From Azolla pinnata (Eukaryota > Streptophyta > Polypodiopsida > Salviniales > Salviniaceae), in the NCBI GenBank assembly GCA_037176905.1, contig JBBBWG010027102.1, positions 7,103 to 29,286 on the forward strand: a DNA stretch of 22,184 nt. Reading direction: 5' to 3'. The first letter of the stretch is position 1, and every line of letters begins with the position of its first letter. Below, piece by piece: positions 11,419 to 21,425 of this stretch. The notes below the pieces were generated by a model. That model was not told the DNA's origin and made no database searches. It saw nothing but the letters and a program-made list of their open reading frames with translations. Position numbers and translations under genes: made by a program.

Positions 11419-14400
11419 ATGAATGGTAATCGCCCACCCTTCGAGTTCCTCTGCAGAACATTTCCAGGGGTGAGTTCGAGTCCTCACTGTCTCAAATCTT
11501 TGCGCCTTCTCGCCTTATTCATCGCTGTTTGTTTCCAAATAACGGCATCCTCTCACTTCTGTATGTTCTGTAGATCGATGTGCGGCTGATCAAAGCAACT
11601 GTACTCGAACATGGTGATGATATAGAGTCTGCCATATCCTTTCTACTTGATAATTTTGAGCAAGAGAAGGGCAGCACGCTCCAAGTGCTCGATCTCATAG
11701 AGAATTACAAGTCGTTCTTGAGCTTGAATACACAAGCAGGGCAAATAAACCATCAGCTGATCGAGGCTGAAACACCGCCGATTCCCAACGCAGAATCTCA
11801 GGCACCGGTACAACTGGATTATGGTTCTTGGGTGAATGAAGGTATTCTGAACAGTGATGGCATGTTTGTCAATCCGGAGAAGGAAGCTGAAGCTCAGTTC
11901 AGGTCACCAGAGATGTCTAGCGAGTATGTGGAGTGTGAACAATCTGGAATAACAGGGTGTTATGATGGAGCTTCCATTGCCAAGACATCAGAAAATGAAC
12001 ATGCCTTTTCTGAAGCAGACCACACGGAGCAATCTGAATCTGATGGGTCTCACAACGCCGTAGTAACTGGAACAGAATGTGTAACTGAATCATATCACGA
12101 GGCTACCATGACCAGCATCAAGGAGCTTTCTACAACCTCTCTGGAGGAGATTGTGATCCAGGCACATAAAGATAAGGTATGGCTTCTCTTTTGTGATGTT
12201 TTAAAGTCTCGTGCTTTGTGTCATGAAAGCATGAGGGAACATGAACCGATCATTTTTTTGACAATTAATTCAAAGGATTTTCACTTATGGGTAGGATGAT
12301 CTTGTGCATCTCATAAAAGAGGTCAGCGATCTACGGGCTAAAGCTGCTGAGGAGAGTCTTGCAGCCCAGAAAGCAAAGGATGAAGCAGCCAGAGGTGGCG
12401 AGGATTTGCTTGTCAAGGCTGCAGAAACACGCACTCGAGTACTGCAGATGAAGCAAGATAACCTAATGGTAGGTCTCACTCTCTGTTATCCATTTGTTGT
12501 ACTAATGCATGCTAGAACTCGTCCTATTGTCTGCCATTTGATTCATTGCTTTTAGATGACTTGGTTCACACATGTGGGAAAAGTTGCATGGGCACACGTG
12601 ATGAGGCTATGAGATCATGCATGATCCGTTTCTAGAGTCCGAGTTTGTTACACTGCTTTCAATCAGATTCGATTATGCTTTCCATGCATCTTTTACCCAA
12701 CCCAATCCTCAAACTGATTCCTCTCAGGACCAAAGCATGCCCCTTTGATCATGACGTGCATGAGGACAGCTCTTGAACATCGAGAGTCACGACTCACTTC
12801 CAAATCTAATACGTGAAATGGTTAATTTGGTCTAGTAGATCATATTTGACAGTAATAAAATCTATGTATTCATCTATTAATCTATCTCGCTTTTGTAAAG
12901 CGTAGAAATATCTGACTTAATACTTTTTGCTTTTGGAAAAGCATCGTGGTCTAGTAGGTCAGATTTGACAGTAATATAATCTACCGATTTATCTGTCAAT
13001 CTTTCTCTCTCTTTTACATCGTGTAGAAAAAACTGATTAGTATGTTTTGCTTTTGGTGAAGCATCGTGGAGAAATATATGGTGAGCAGGCTGTGCTCGCT
13101 CTGGAAGCCCGGGAATTGAAGCTGCGACTTGAGCAAGTGAAACAAGAAAAGGAGAAGGCTGTTGCAACACTGCTACAAGTAAGAAATCCTTAGAAGTTAA
13201 AACAAGAAAAAGAGAAGGTTGTTGAGTGTTGCGTGTATTATTCTATGTTTATACAGATGCTATGCATTGTATATATTGCTTCTGTTATGTTGAGAAAGTG
13301 AAAGAAGAGGAGGATATTGGCTGTTGCAAATGCTGCTAGAAGTGAAACAAGGAGGAGGCTCTTGCATGTCGTGTATTCAATGTATGCACATACGCCATGC
13401 ATTATATGTGTTGCATGCTGTGTATGCTATCATATGCGTTATCTGTTGTGTACGTTACTTTGTATCTTGTGTATGTGTACATTTGTGTGCATTCTATGTA
13501 TACATAAATTGGTCTTAGTCTCACTAGGAGTGCATATTTTGTTATATGTATATGTTTCAGATCCGAACAAGGCTGCAGGCTTGTTATGAAGCAGCATTCC
13601 AGGAGAAAAGCGATGCAGAAATGCATCGAGAAGCAAAAGAACAGAGCGCACGGAAAGTTCTGGAGAAGGAAGAAGCACTCTTGGCCATTGAAGAAGAGGA
13701 ATCGTGTAAGCTGAATATCGAAGCTGAGAATACTGCGCGGGTATGCACGTACTATTCTGTTTCAAAACACACACTGATGTTAGGTGTGATGATATCAATT
13801 TCTTGTTGCGCTGATTCTCCAGTTACGGGAGCGTATTGTGGATCATGGAAGCATCATCGATGTCCTACAGTAAGTTTCTCAGTGGAATTGTCTTTGTGGT
13901 ATGGATTCTTTAGAGGCAGACAAAAGCTAATGTGCATCTCTTGTCAAACGAAAGGGGCGAGATTAGTGTGCTGTGTGAAGATGTAGAGTCTTTCAAGAAG
14001 CAGGTGGAGGAGGGGATATGGTCATCGATGTCTACAGCTAGTACCCATTCTGGAGTCAATCCTGGAGGGCCATACAGTTTCAGAAGGCATCATCAGCTCT
14101 CGACGGATTCCATGCATATTGATTCACGAAGAAGCATCGGAAGCCACACATCTGACAGCATGGCCAGATCCCAAAGCGCAGATAAGAACACGTCATCGTC
14201 CTCACCGTTGGATGAAGCATCACATGAGAACAGGGTGGATCATTCCTGGAGTAGTAGCATGAGCCATATGGGTGGAATGAGCGAAAAATCTGTTTATCTG
14301 ACCGATCTGAGTACAAGCTTCAGCATAGCCATGGATCCGGCAGCACCACCATTGGGTCTTAATCGATCGAGTGCCCACGATCCTGTGATGCTAGAGGAGC

Positions 14401-14720
14401 CATCAGTGGATATTTCTTATGGTTATGGGGTGGATAGTATGCTTCCTCGCCGACAAGATCTAAACAGAGATCGCTTTGAGAATGGAGATTCTTTCCTTCG
14501 AGAAAGCCCCCACAGCTCGATTCAGGAACAAGCAAAAGACATAAGCTCTTTGTCCGATTCGCCATCTTACGCTGCTCTTGCTTCTAAGGGCATGGCAGAT
14601 GGTGATTGGATTCTTACCAGCAAGCAGTTGAGGATGATGTGCATCTCTTCTTCTTCTTCTTCGACGAGCTCTCTGGTGAAACTTGGGATAGATGACTTCC
14701 TTCCGGTTCCATCTTCCTGA
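11419..14720 (+). CDS. CUE-like domain and coiled-coil protein (7 coding exons, 658 aa)
   Basis: Exons: 11419-11469, 11574-12176, 12295-12468, 13062-13178, 13561-13740, 13823-13869, 13916-14720. Junctions are GT-AG and in frame. Residues about 7-48 resemble a CUE/UBA ubiquitin-binding three-helix fold, with the FP pair (15-16) and a Leu-Leu pair (41-42) of CUE domains; exon 1 supplies RTFPG and exon 2 IDVRLIKA, which supports the splice. Residues 49-218 are acidic and low in structure. Residues 219 to about 412 form a long Glu/Lys/Ala-rich coiled coil spread over exons 3-7. The tail (413-658) is Ser-rich and disordered with a SYAALASKGM block. I recognise it as a plant CUE plus coiled-coil family but know no assigned function; binding to ubiquitin is inferred from the fold only. 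The start ATG at 11419 follows an out-of-frame ATG at 11414 that stops after one further codon. Intron 6 is only 46 nt. Upstream, 10980-11396 looks like a 5' UTR intron. Confidence 0.82.
12829..13070. repeat. About 120-bp tandem duplication over the intron 3/exon 4 boundary
   Basis: GGTCTAGTAG begins at 12829 and again at 12948. Both copies carry TTTGACAGTAATA, a TCTATC/TCTTTC stretch, TTTTGCTTTTGG and AAGCATCGTGG. The second copy ends in the real acceptor and first bases of exon 4 (13062); the first copy has the same acceptor-like end at about 12941, within the intron. Confidence 0.88.
13137..13440. repeat. Remnant copies of the exon 4 3' end in intron 4
   Basis: The exon 4 phrase GTGAAACAAGAAAAGGAGAA (from 13137) recurs in altered form at 13196, 13298 and 13342. 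Two of these copies (from 13196 and 13342) also share a following stretch of CGTGTATT...ATGCATT...TATGTT type. Only the first copy is coding; the others carry changes and lie in intron 4 (13179-13560). Confidence 0.75.
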
Positions 14721-15011
14721 GCTGGTAAACAGAAAGAAGAAACTCCGCCGCATTTCTTCCTTATAGTCATTTGGTGATGCGTAAGATTGAAAACTCTCCC
14801 GCTCCCGGTCGTAATAATATTGTATTTCGTAAATCATTTTGCCGGCTGCCATACAGCCTTTCCTGTTTTTAATTTTTGGACATTGTCTGTAAAACCTTGT
14901 ACACATCCGAGAATGCTGCGAAACAAATCGATGATAATTACATGCCTTTGTATTATCCTGTATTATCCCTACTGCTGCTTTTTTTTGCTGTTTGGGGTTT
15001 GAGGTTGCTCA

Positions 15012-15530
15012 CTAAACCCTAAACCCTGGTGCAATTTCAACATCCTGTTTTGGTGTTTTATATACGCATGACATCAGTTGCATGTGTTTTGAATCAAAAG
15101 TATGGAAAGTTGTTGCTAGCAGTGATGAATGTATCAAAGGAGATTGCAGATTTTGCTGAACAAGTGGATTTTTCTTATCATCGAGGAATCAGAAGAAAGA
15201 TGGTTGCTTCCAAAGCTGGGAAGTGGAATGCAATTCACATTCTGGAATGAAGAAAGTGCAAAAGGCATTTGAAGGTTCAACATCCAAACATCTGGTGAGT
15301 GTATACACTACTGCTACCTTGAACCCTAATTTCAGCCTAAACCTTGATGACCCTAAACCCAAAACCCGAAACCTTGAACCCTAAACCGTATAATTTTGAA
15401 AACGTAAACTGTGACCAAAACCTGAAACCTAAAAACTTAAGAAGAACTTAAAAACCCTAAACCTTAAACCTGAATGCCTAAACCTTGCCCCTAAGCCTTA
15501 AGCTTCAAGCGTTAAACCCTAAACCCTAGC
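15012..15530. repeat. Degenerate telomere-like CCCTAAA repeats
   Basis: Two units of AAACCCT sit at 15014-15027 and many diverged units (AACCCTAA, AACCTTAA, AACCTGAA, AAACCCTAGCCC) fill 15320-15530, interrupted by an unrelated stretch. The plus strand carries the C-rich strand of the Arabidopsis-type telomere (TTTAGGG). The decay fits an old interstitial telomeric repeat, or expansion of a telo-box. Confidence 0.75.
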
Positions 15531-15640
15531 CCAAGACGCGGTTCTAGTGGCAATAAGCATCAATAAAGCTGAAGTGTCTTCGACATTATAACAACACAAT
15601 CCCATGTATAAATGATTGAATACACAAACACATAGTCTCT

Positions 15641-15682
15641 CTCTCTCTCTCTCTCTCGCTCGTTCTCTCTCTCTCTCGCGCT
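15641..15682. repeat. CT dinucleotide microsatellite
   Basis: Two (CT)n runs separated by CGCTCGTT, together about 40 bp. It is a simple repeat that follows the telomere-like block. Confidence 0.93.
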
Positions 15683-16640
15683 GGAGGAGATATCAAATCG
15701 GCAACTTGGAGCATAAGAAATCAAGAATATGCTTGTGAAAGGAAAGTGACGAGAAATTCTTCGTCAAAAAGCGGGTTGGATTACGGATTGGAACAGTTCA
15801 GAGAAAGCCGTCACGTAGTTGCTGCCCAATTTGCATCTGCAAGCTAAGAGAGGTCTCGGGTTCGAATCTCTCTCTCCCCCTTCGAGGGGAAAGCCATGGG
15901 GAACATAAAACAAGTGTGGAGGAGATCCAAGCAGTGTGTCTTTGCACATGCTTGAACCGATGACTTTCATGGAAGCATTGTTTGTCTCTAAATATAGCCA
16001 GCCTAGCATATGGAGCTAATATCATAACTAGATCTAGCTCCATTTTCACATGCATATATATATGCTTCTCCGGACGAGGAAGACGACAAACCAAACCCCG
16101 CCCTCTAAAGCACTTTCAACCGACCGATTCCTCGGTAAACGGAGCTCCACGCATCGGAACCTTCACCATGGATCGATCTATCGGTCGATCAATCATCGAT
16201 CGGGGGAGCTCTCTTCAGCTCCATTCCTTGTTCTTAGCTCCGGATTTCCGGCTTAAACAAAGAGGAGCTCTGAGAATCATGGCTTTGCAGACATGCATAC
16301 ATACATATGTAGGAAAGAAATGCCCCAATTTCTTGTGTATGGTTTTCCATACACCCTGCATGATACCATACATGATGAAATGCCCATTTTTCCTTTTTGC
16401 ATAACATGCATGCATGCATGCATAGCCATGCATTACACATTCATAGACATCTTCCTTTTTACATCTCAAAGATCATGCATGGATGCATATCTCCACAGTG
16501 CACACAGATTTGAGTGTGTAAATGCCACACATACACACATAAATGCAAGCATTTATACAAGCACATTGTGATATATGTGTGTGTGTATGCATGGCATGCA
16601 GGCATAGTAAACTGCAGAGTATCAAGGGAAAGGAGATATG

Positions 16641-16659
16641 ACTGACTGACTGACTGACT
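16641..16659. repeat. CTGA tetranucleotide run
   Basis: A perfect ACTG/CTGA run of almost five units. It is an isolated simple repeat with no gene close by. Confidence 0.95.
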
Positions 16660-17149
16660 ATGCAGGCTTTTACAAAATCAAAGAAAAGCAATGGCCATGG
16701 TCTGCATCATCTTCATTCCATCATAAATACAAAAATCTTGAAGCCAACTAGTAGAGAGATGATTGGCCATCAAGACCCAATAACAGTGCATCTCTTTCAA
16801 TGGCCTAGCCACGGAGAAAGCCATTATCTATATGCACCAGCAATCTATGTTCAAGACGATGCAGTAACACCGGAAACCACATCTGAACACACTACCTTTG
16901 CATTCATACAGTTATATGCACCAACAATTCTTAAAAGAGAGGCAATGCATGGTATGCGTGCGATGCGAATCGATGCTCATGAATCATAGCATATAACCAG
17001 ATCTAATACCACAAGAGGGGGAGAGAGAGCTGGGCATCTCAGAATTCCACAGTAAAAAGGAAAAAAAACCATGGTAAATGAAAATAAAATGAAATTGTAG
17101 CAAGCAACAACAGAAACTTGAAAATCTTTATTGGTTTTACCTTGGCTCA

Positions 17150-17275
17150 GTAGTTTTTTGGAAATTCCAGGGTCTTCCACAACAGGAGCTTCAAAGATCA
17201 TTTGGGTTGATGTGGGATTGTGGTCTTCTTCAGCTTCTTCTTCTTTTTCTGTTTCTTTTTCTGCTGGGTCGGTCC
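17150..17275 (-). other. Possible acidic exon, unassigned
   Basis: On the minus strand a frame that opens after two stop codons reads Glu/Lys-rich, then HNPTSTQMIFEAPVVEDPGI and SKKLLSQG, and stops at a plausible donor (G/GTAAAA near 17151); a CCCAG acceptor-like site lies near its start. The composition is protein-like, but no partner exon or family was recognised. It lies downstream of the RKD stop, so it may be 3' UTR, an alternative last exon, or chance. Confidence 0.15.
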
Positions 17276-17542
17276 AACATCAAGCTCAAACATAAAGAAA
17301 GCAGTAACTACTGAAGTACTAACTCTCCTCCTCAAATAAGCACAAAAGCTTACTTCATGGAGCGAGGGGAGAGTCCATACAACAAGGCTTCAAATGTTTT
17401 TCTGGAGGGAGAAAAGGGGGGCGGGGGGAACAAACAGATAAATAAAGAAAAACCCAATGGTTTCTCATGCAGTCAGTCCATACAAGGTTTTGAAAACACA
17501 CCAAATCGAGATGATCATTTGTACTAGCACCAGTAATTTATA

Positions 17543-17615
17543 AAACCCTAGAAGAAAAACCCTAAAAAGAAAACCACGAAACGGAAGGATCGATACGAGA
17601 GAGAGAGAGAGAGAG
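17543..17615 (+). promoter_or_regulatory. Two telo-boxes followed by a GA run
   Basis: AAACCCTA occurs at 17543-17550 and 17557-17564, and a GA dinucleotide run at about 17597-17615. This layout is typical of plant promoters and 5' leaders, yet no plus-strand gene follows; it lies about 100-170 bp past the RKD stop codon on the other strand. A regulatory role is inferred. Confidence 0.35.
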
Positions 17616-17717
17616 AAGGCATTCGGAGTTCATCAGTTCTTGTTTTGGACGGAAGGGAGCTACCTCTTTGGAACACTGGGAAAGAGATACACGAATCGGG
17701 GGTGTTTCGAAGGAGGG

Positions 17718-20700
17718 TTAGAGGAAGCCGATGTGGTGAGATGAGCCTCGCTCGAAGTCGAGGACGATCGAAGGCTGGTTGTGGAAGGGCGGGATTCGAA
17801 CCTTGGTGGGCGGTGGAGCGGAGATGGCGCATTGCAGGGGACCAATGAGCCTCCTCTTCTTGTAGTTTGCCTTGAAACAAGCCTGCCTCAGCCTTTTGGT
17901 CCTCTCGGCGAGCTCAGTTCCCGGCATCTCCTCCATCAGCTTCTTTTGCTCTTCCAGCTCCTTCACTGCATTCGCCACCCGCTCGGAGCTCTTCACCCCC
18001 TGATCCTTGGCCAAATCCTGCCCATCAACATGTCGTTGTTGAGGCGATCGATCTCACGGTCATCAAGACTATGCCATAAACACAATGCGATCATGCTTAT
18101 GCTGGCTTCGGAATCACCACTTCCCTTTTGCGAATCAGGCTTTTTGAACTACTATCATCACTTCAGGGGAAAGGCTTCGAAACATGGCCAAAAAAAGACT
18201 ATGCCCTACGAACATAAATCATGCTGGTTTTTGATCTACCTGAATCAAGCCTTTCAAACTGCTCCCATTATCATTTCAGGTGAAGGCTTCAACATCAACA
18301 CAATCATGCTGGCTTCCGATTAACCACAACGATTCTCAAATAACCCCTTTCAAACTACCATTAACATTTGAGTCACTTTAAATCACGGTCGATGGCTAGG
18401 TGCCCCTGACAACATGGTTCCAGACAAACCACATCCTTTAGCAGATAAGCACTCTGGCCAGGTAAAGGCTCCAAATCATTTAAGATGATGTCAAACCATA
18501 GTCAAAAGACTATGCCCTAAAGACGTAATCATGCTAGGCTCAAACCACCACATCATGTTTTGAACATGCCTTTCAAACTACCGATTATCATTTCAGGTAA
18601 AGGCTTCAAACTATTCGACAAGATCATTCACCTATGTATGTTTTGAGGACAGCTTGATTTGGCCATAACCACTCTTTACAACTATCAGGTTGGTTTTAAT
18701 CCACTGTTCAGAATTATTACCCACAAAATAAAGGTGCAAAATGCTCATAATTTCACCTATCAATCAGATTTTTCTTCGGTCTTCCTCTGCTATATCACTA
18801 GAATGTTCAACATTCCCAGCTCTGGGATATGAAGCTGAGCTATGAAGCCCACTCACTGCTAAGATCATACCCACATTTTCTCATGGAGGAAAGCATTCAC
18901 TTCCCCTCCGGCAATTTCAGCAAGAATATCCTGGGAGCATGGATATCGTCCAATGTGGGAAAGGGACCGACCTCTCTATGCGCTATTTCCCTTTCAAGAG
19001 GGCATTTTCTCATTTCACATACAATACCTTGCCTAGAGAAGCTCATATGAATGCTAGGTCCCCACAACTGATAAGAAAATTTTCAAAGGAGAATGCAAAC
19101 ATGCTTTTCTTACCTGGATGTTGTTGATCAAGCTTTCCAAGCTCTTCATCTTGCGATGCGGCCACCGTGGTATACCAAACTCTCGGCATCGCTTCTTAAG
19201 CACAGTTAGGCCAACTTTGAGCTCTTTCGAAGCTTGGGTGATAGGCATGTGGAAGTATTGGGAAAGCTCATGGAGGGTTATCTCGGTGATCCTCTCACTG
19301 GTACTATTTGATCGAGACCGAGCTCGGATCACATTATTCTCACCATTGCTCAGGGGGAGTGTGCTCCAATACTGGGTGTTTATTATGCTTTCATCTTTCC
19401 AGCTGCGATCCGTGGATGTGGCAGGAGACTCCTGTATAGCTTTCTCATTGGTAGATCCAATCATACTGCTTATCCTTGCAACCGAGAGGATGCTACTAGG
19501 TGTTGTGCAAGAGCTTGAATTCAATTCTGACTCCAGATGACTGCCAAATGCATTTGTATCGGCATTGATACTGGCGTTGGCATATGTATTGGCATCGGTA
19601 CTGCTATTGGTGTTGATATTGCTCTCATCGCTCGATGAAGATGGTGTTAATTGCTTTAATTTAGCCCTTGGGTAAGCCTTATCATAGCACATAGGGCTAT
19701 CTGGCGCAAAACACTCCACGGGGAAACAACTGTCGTTGGACATCACTGATGATTGATGCGGGGAGAAGCTGTTCTCTCCCTCTTCGTTGTTGTGCTCCTC
19801 CGAGAGGGAGTCGGAGATATCAAGGTTCAAGTCCAGCAGGGCACGATGGTCTTGCTTCGAAGGAGAGCTGGACGACTTAAGGGGTCCTGAAATGGTACAA
19901 AAAGACTTAACCCATCTAATCTTTCACAACATGTAGGGCTCGGCACAAATGCTAGATATATAGATAGATCAATATGCTAGATAGGTAGGTAGGTAGATTC
20001 AAATCTCCATGAAAGTGGCTGTTACCTCGATGTGTGAGTGGAGCCTTTGGTGAGGCTAAGTCGAAGACCTTTGGGCTCGCTAGCTCTAAATCACAGCCCC
20101 ACCTGTGTTTGTTCATACCTGGCACGCGTAGAGTCAAGCTCGACAAAGAAGAAGCATGCCCATATGGCTTGGCATTGGTTCGGGCTCCATAGCCGAATGG
20201 ACCCTTCTCAGGAGAAGAAGATTGACCTAATGGGCATAGCGTTAGGCTCGGCGAACTCCAGCCACACCATTGCTTCGTGCCAGCCATAGCCGCCTCCTGT
20301 TTAGCTTTACTAGCTCTCTCCACCAAGAGAAGGTCTTGGGTCAGAGAAGGAATGCTCTTCAAGTCACCATTCCTGGGGGGTACACCGAACGACGAGCATG
20401 TTTCAGAAATGTGTATACAAAGAAAGGGCCAAGCTAAGCCCAAGGCAGCAGTGTTTCAAACAGTCTTGTTTTTCCTCATTGCTCCTCACTCATTGTTTCT
20501 CTGTTCTTTCCCCATTGCTAATTTTATCACAAAGCTTTTTCATCACAAAAATGTGCATACAAAGAAAGGGCCAAGCTAGACCCCAAGGCAGCAGTGTTTC
20601 AAAACAGTGTTGTTTTTCCGCATTGCTCCTCATTCATTGTTTCTCTGTTCTTTCCCCATTGCTAATTTCATCACAAAGCTTTTCCATCACAAAAATGTGC

Positions 20701-21425
20701 ATACAAAGAAAGGGCCAAGCTAAGCCCAAGTGTTGTTTTTCCTCATTGCTCCTCATTCATTGTTTCTATGTTCTTTCCCCATTGCTAATTTCATCACAAA
20801 AATGTGCATACAAAGAAAAGGGCCAAGCTAAACCCAAGGTAGCAGTGTTTCAAACAGTGTTGTTTTTCCTCATTGCTCCTCATTCATTGTTTCTCTGTTC
20901 TTTCCCCATTGCTAATTTCATCACAAAGCTTCTTCATCACAAAAACGTGCATACAAAGAAAAGGGCCAAGCTAAACCCAAGGTAGCAGTGTTTCAAAACA
21001 GTGTTTTGTTTTTTCCGCATTGCTCCTCATTCATTGTTTCTCGCTTGTTTCCCCAATCGTTGCTCTATTCTTTCCCCTCGATTGCTGCTAATTTCATCAC
21101 AAAGAGAAAGGAAGCAAACCATGGAAGCATGAACTCACTTGGATGGGGTGAGAAACTCGGGCATAGCTTCCGGATCCAATGGGCAATCGGCCTTGTACTC
21201 GAGCACCGCAAGCCAGCCCTCGCTCTGCAAGGCTCTCACATGAGCTCCCACCGCCCACTTCACACCTGTTCGCCCATCAGCCCCGCGGACCACGATCGGC
21301 TCCCCTGTTCTTGTATACGAGCCCGGATCGAAGAGGAAATCCTGCTGGACTGTGTAGAATGTGGAAGAGATTTCCATCCTCTCCTCATTGTGGAAATGGA
21401 GGCTCCTCACATGCGCTGCAAGCAT
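17718..21425 (-). CDS. RWP-RK (RKD) transcription factor, RKD5-like (4 coding exons, 568 aa)
   Basis: RKD proteins are plant nuclear transcription factors tied to egg-cell and gametophyte identity. Exons in transcript order: 21425-21139, 20372-20026, 19886-19114, 18017-17718; all junctions are GT-AG and in phase. The RWP-RK domain lies at about residues 410-469, with FHMPITQASKEL, the Cys/basic recognition helix and the core RWPHRK (452-457). After the exon 3/4 junction comes a coiled coil (about 482-500) and the block LRQACFKANYKKRR, typical of the RKD C terminus. Exon 1 encodes a conserved-looking N-terminal segment (VRSLHFHNEERM...QQDFLFDPGS) that recalls Arabidopsis RKD5; this likeness is from memory. 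Exon 3 starts with an EAR-like LDLNL (229-233) and is then Ser/Asn-rich. The start at 21425 is the first in-frame ATG, but a TTGCAG acceptor-like site ends at 21418, so an upstream exon is possible. Residues after about 526 are poorly conserved and may be mis-ended. Confidence 0.87.
18065..18630. repeat. Old tandem repeat in RKD intron 3
   Basis: Diverged units share AGACTATGCC (18066, 18197, 18507), then AATCATGCTGG, TTTCAAACTAC or similar, and CATTTCAGGTAAAGGCTTC. Spacing of the first two clear units is about 130 bp; others between them are partial. It fills much of the 1,096-nt intron 19113-18018 and is much more decayed than the array in intron 1. Confidence 0.75.
20409..21105. repeat. 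Five-copy tandem array of about 142 bp in RKD intron 1
   Basis: Units start at ATGTGTATAC/ATGTGCATAC/ACGTGCATAC at 20409, 20551, 20695, 20802 and 20945. Each holds AAAGGGCCAAGCTA, CAGTGTTTCAAA, TTGCTCCTCATTCATTG and CCCCATTGCTAATTTCATCAC. Unit 3 is shorter (107 bp) through deletions, and unit 5 carries extra sequence near its end. The copies are very alike, so the expansion is recent. The array makes up most of the 766-nt intron 21138-20373 and creates a long non-coding open frame on the plus strand. Confidence 0.93.

Larger units (their letters stand above)
14721..17717. other. Gene-poor interval between the CUE-like and RKD genes
   Basis: The 3' UTR of the CUE-like gene occupies the first few hundred bases, and the RKD 3' UTR the last few hundred. 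Between them are telomere-like repeats (15012-15530), a CT microsatellite (about 15641-15682), a possible short retroelement remnant (about 15790-16045), a TGCA run (16406-16425), a CTGA run (16641-16659) and, at 17543-17615, two AAACCCTA motifs followed by a GA run. Open frames at 15029-15250 and 16660-16989 resemble nothing I know and are not called genes. Confidence 0.55.

Noticed and set aside
15029..15250. 73-codon plus-strand open frame with ordinary composition
   Set aside because: No family recognised, no partner exon found, and it sits between telomere-like repeats; length is within chance for this AT content.
15855..15880. GGGTTCGAATCTC as a tRNA gene
   Set aside because: No cloverleaf can be built around it; kept only as a possible SINE B-box.
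16660..16989. 109-codon plus-strand open frame
   Set aside because: No recognisable domain and no promoter or splice context; it starts in a CTGA microsatellite flank.
17785..17810. GGTTCGAATCCCGCC on the minus strand, like the T-arm of a tRNA
   Set aside because: The flanking bases do not form a T-stem and no acceptor or anticodon arm is present; it lies in RKD exon 4.
20398..20985. 195-codon plus-strand open frame
   Set aside because: It is the 142-bp array translated; the peptide repeats with the array, and the region is an intron of the minus-strand RKD gene.
20409..21105. CRISPR-like repeat array
   Set aside because: The units are 107-144 bp, directly adjacent with no variable spacers, and lie in a plant intron.
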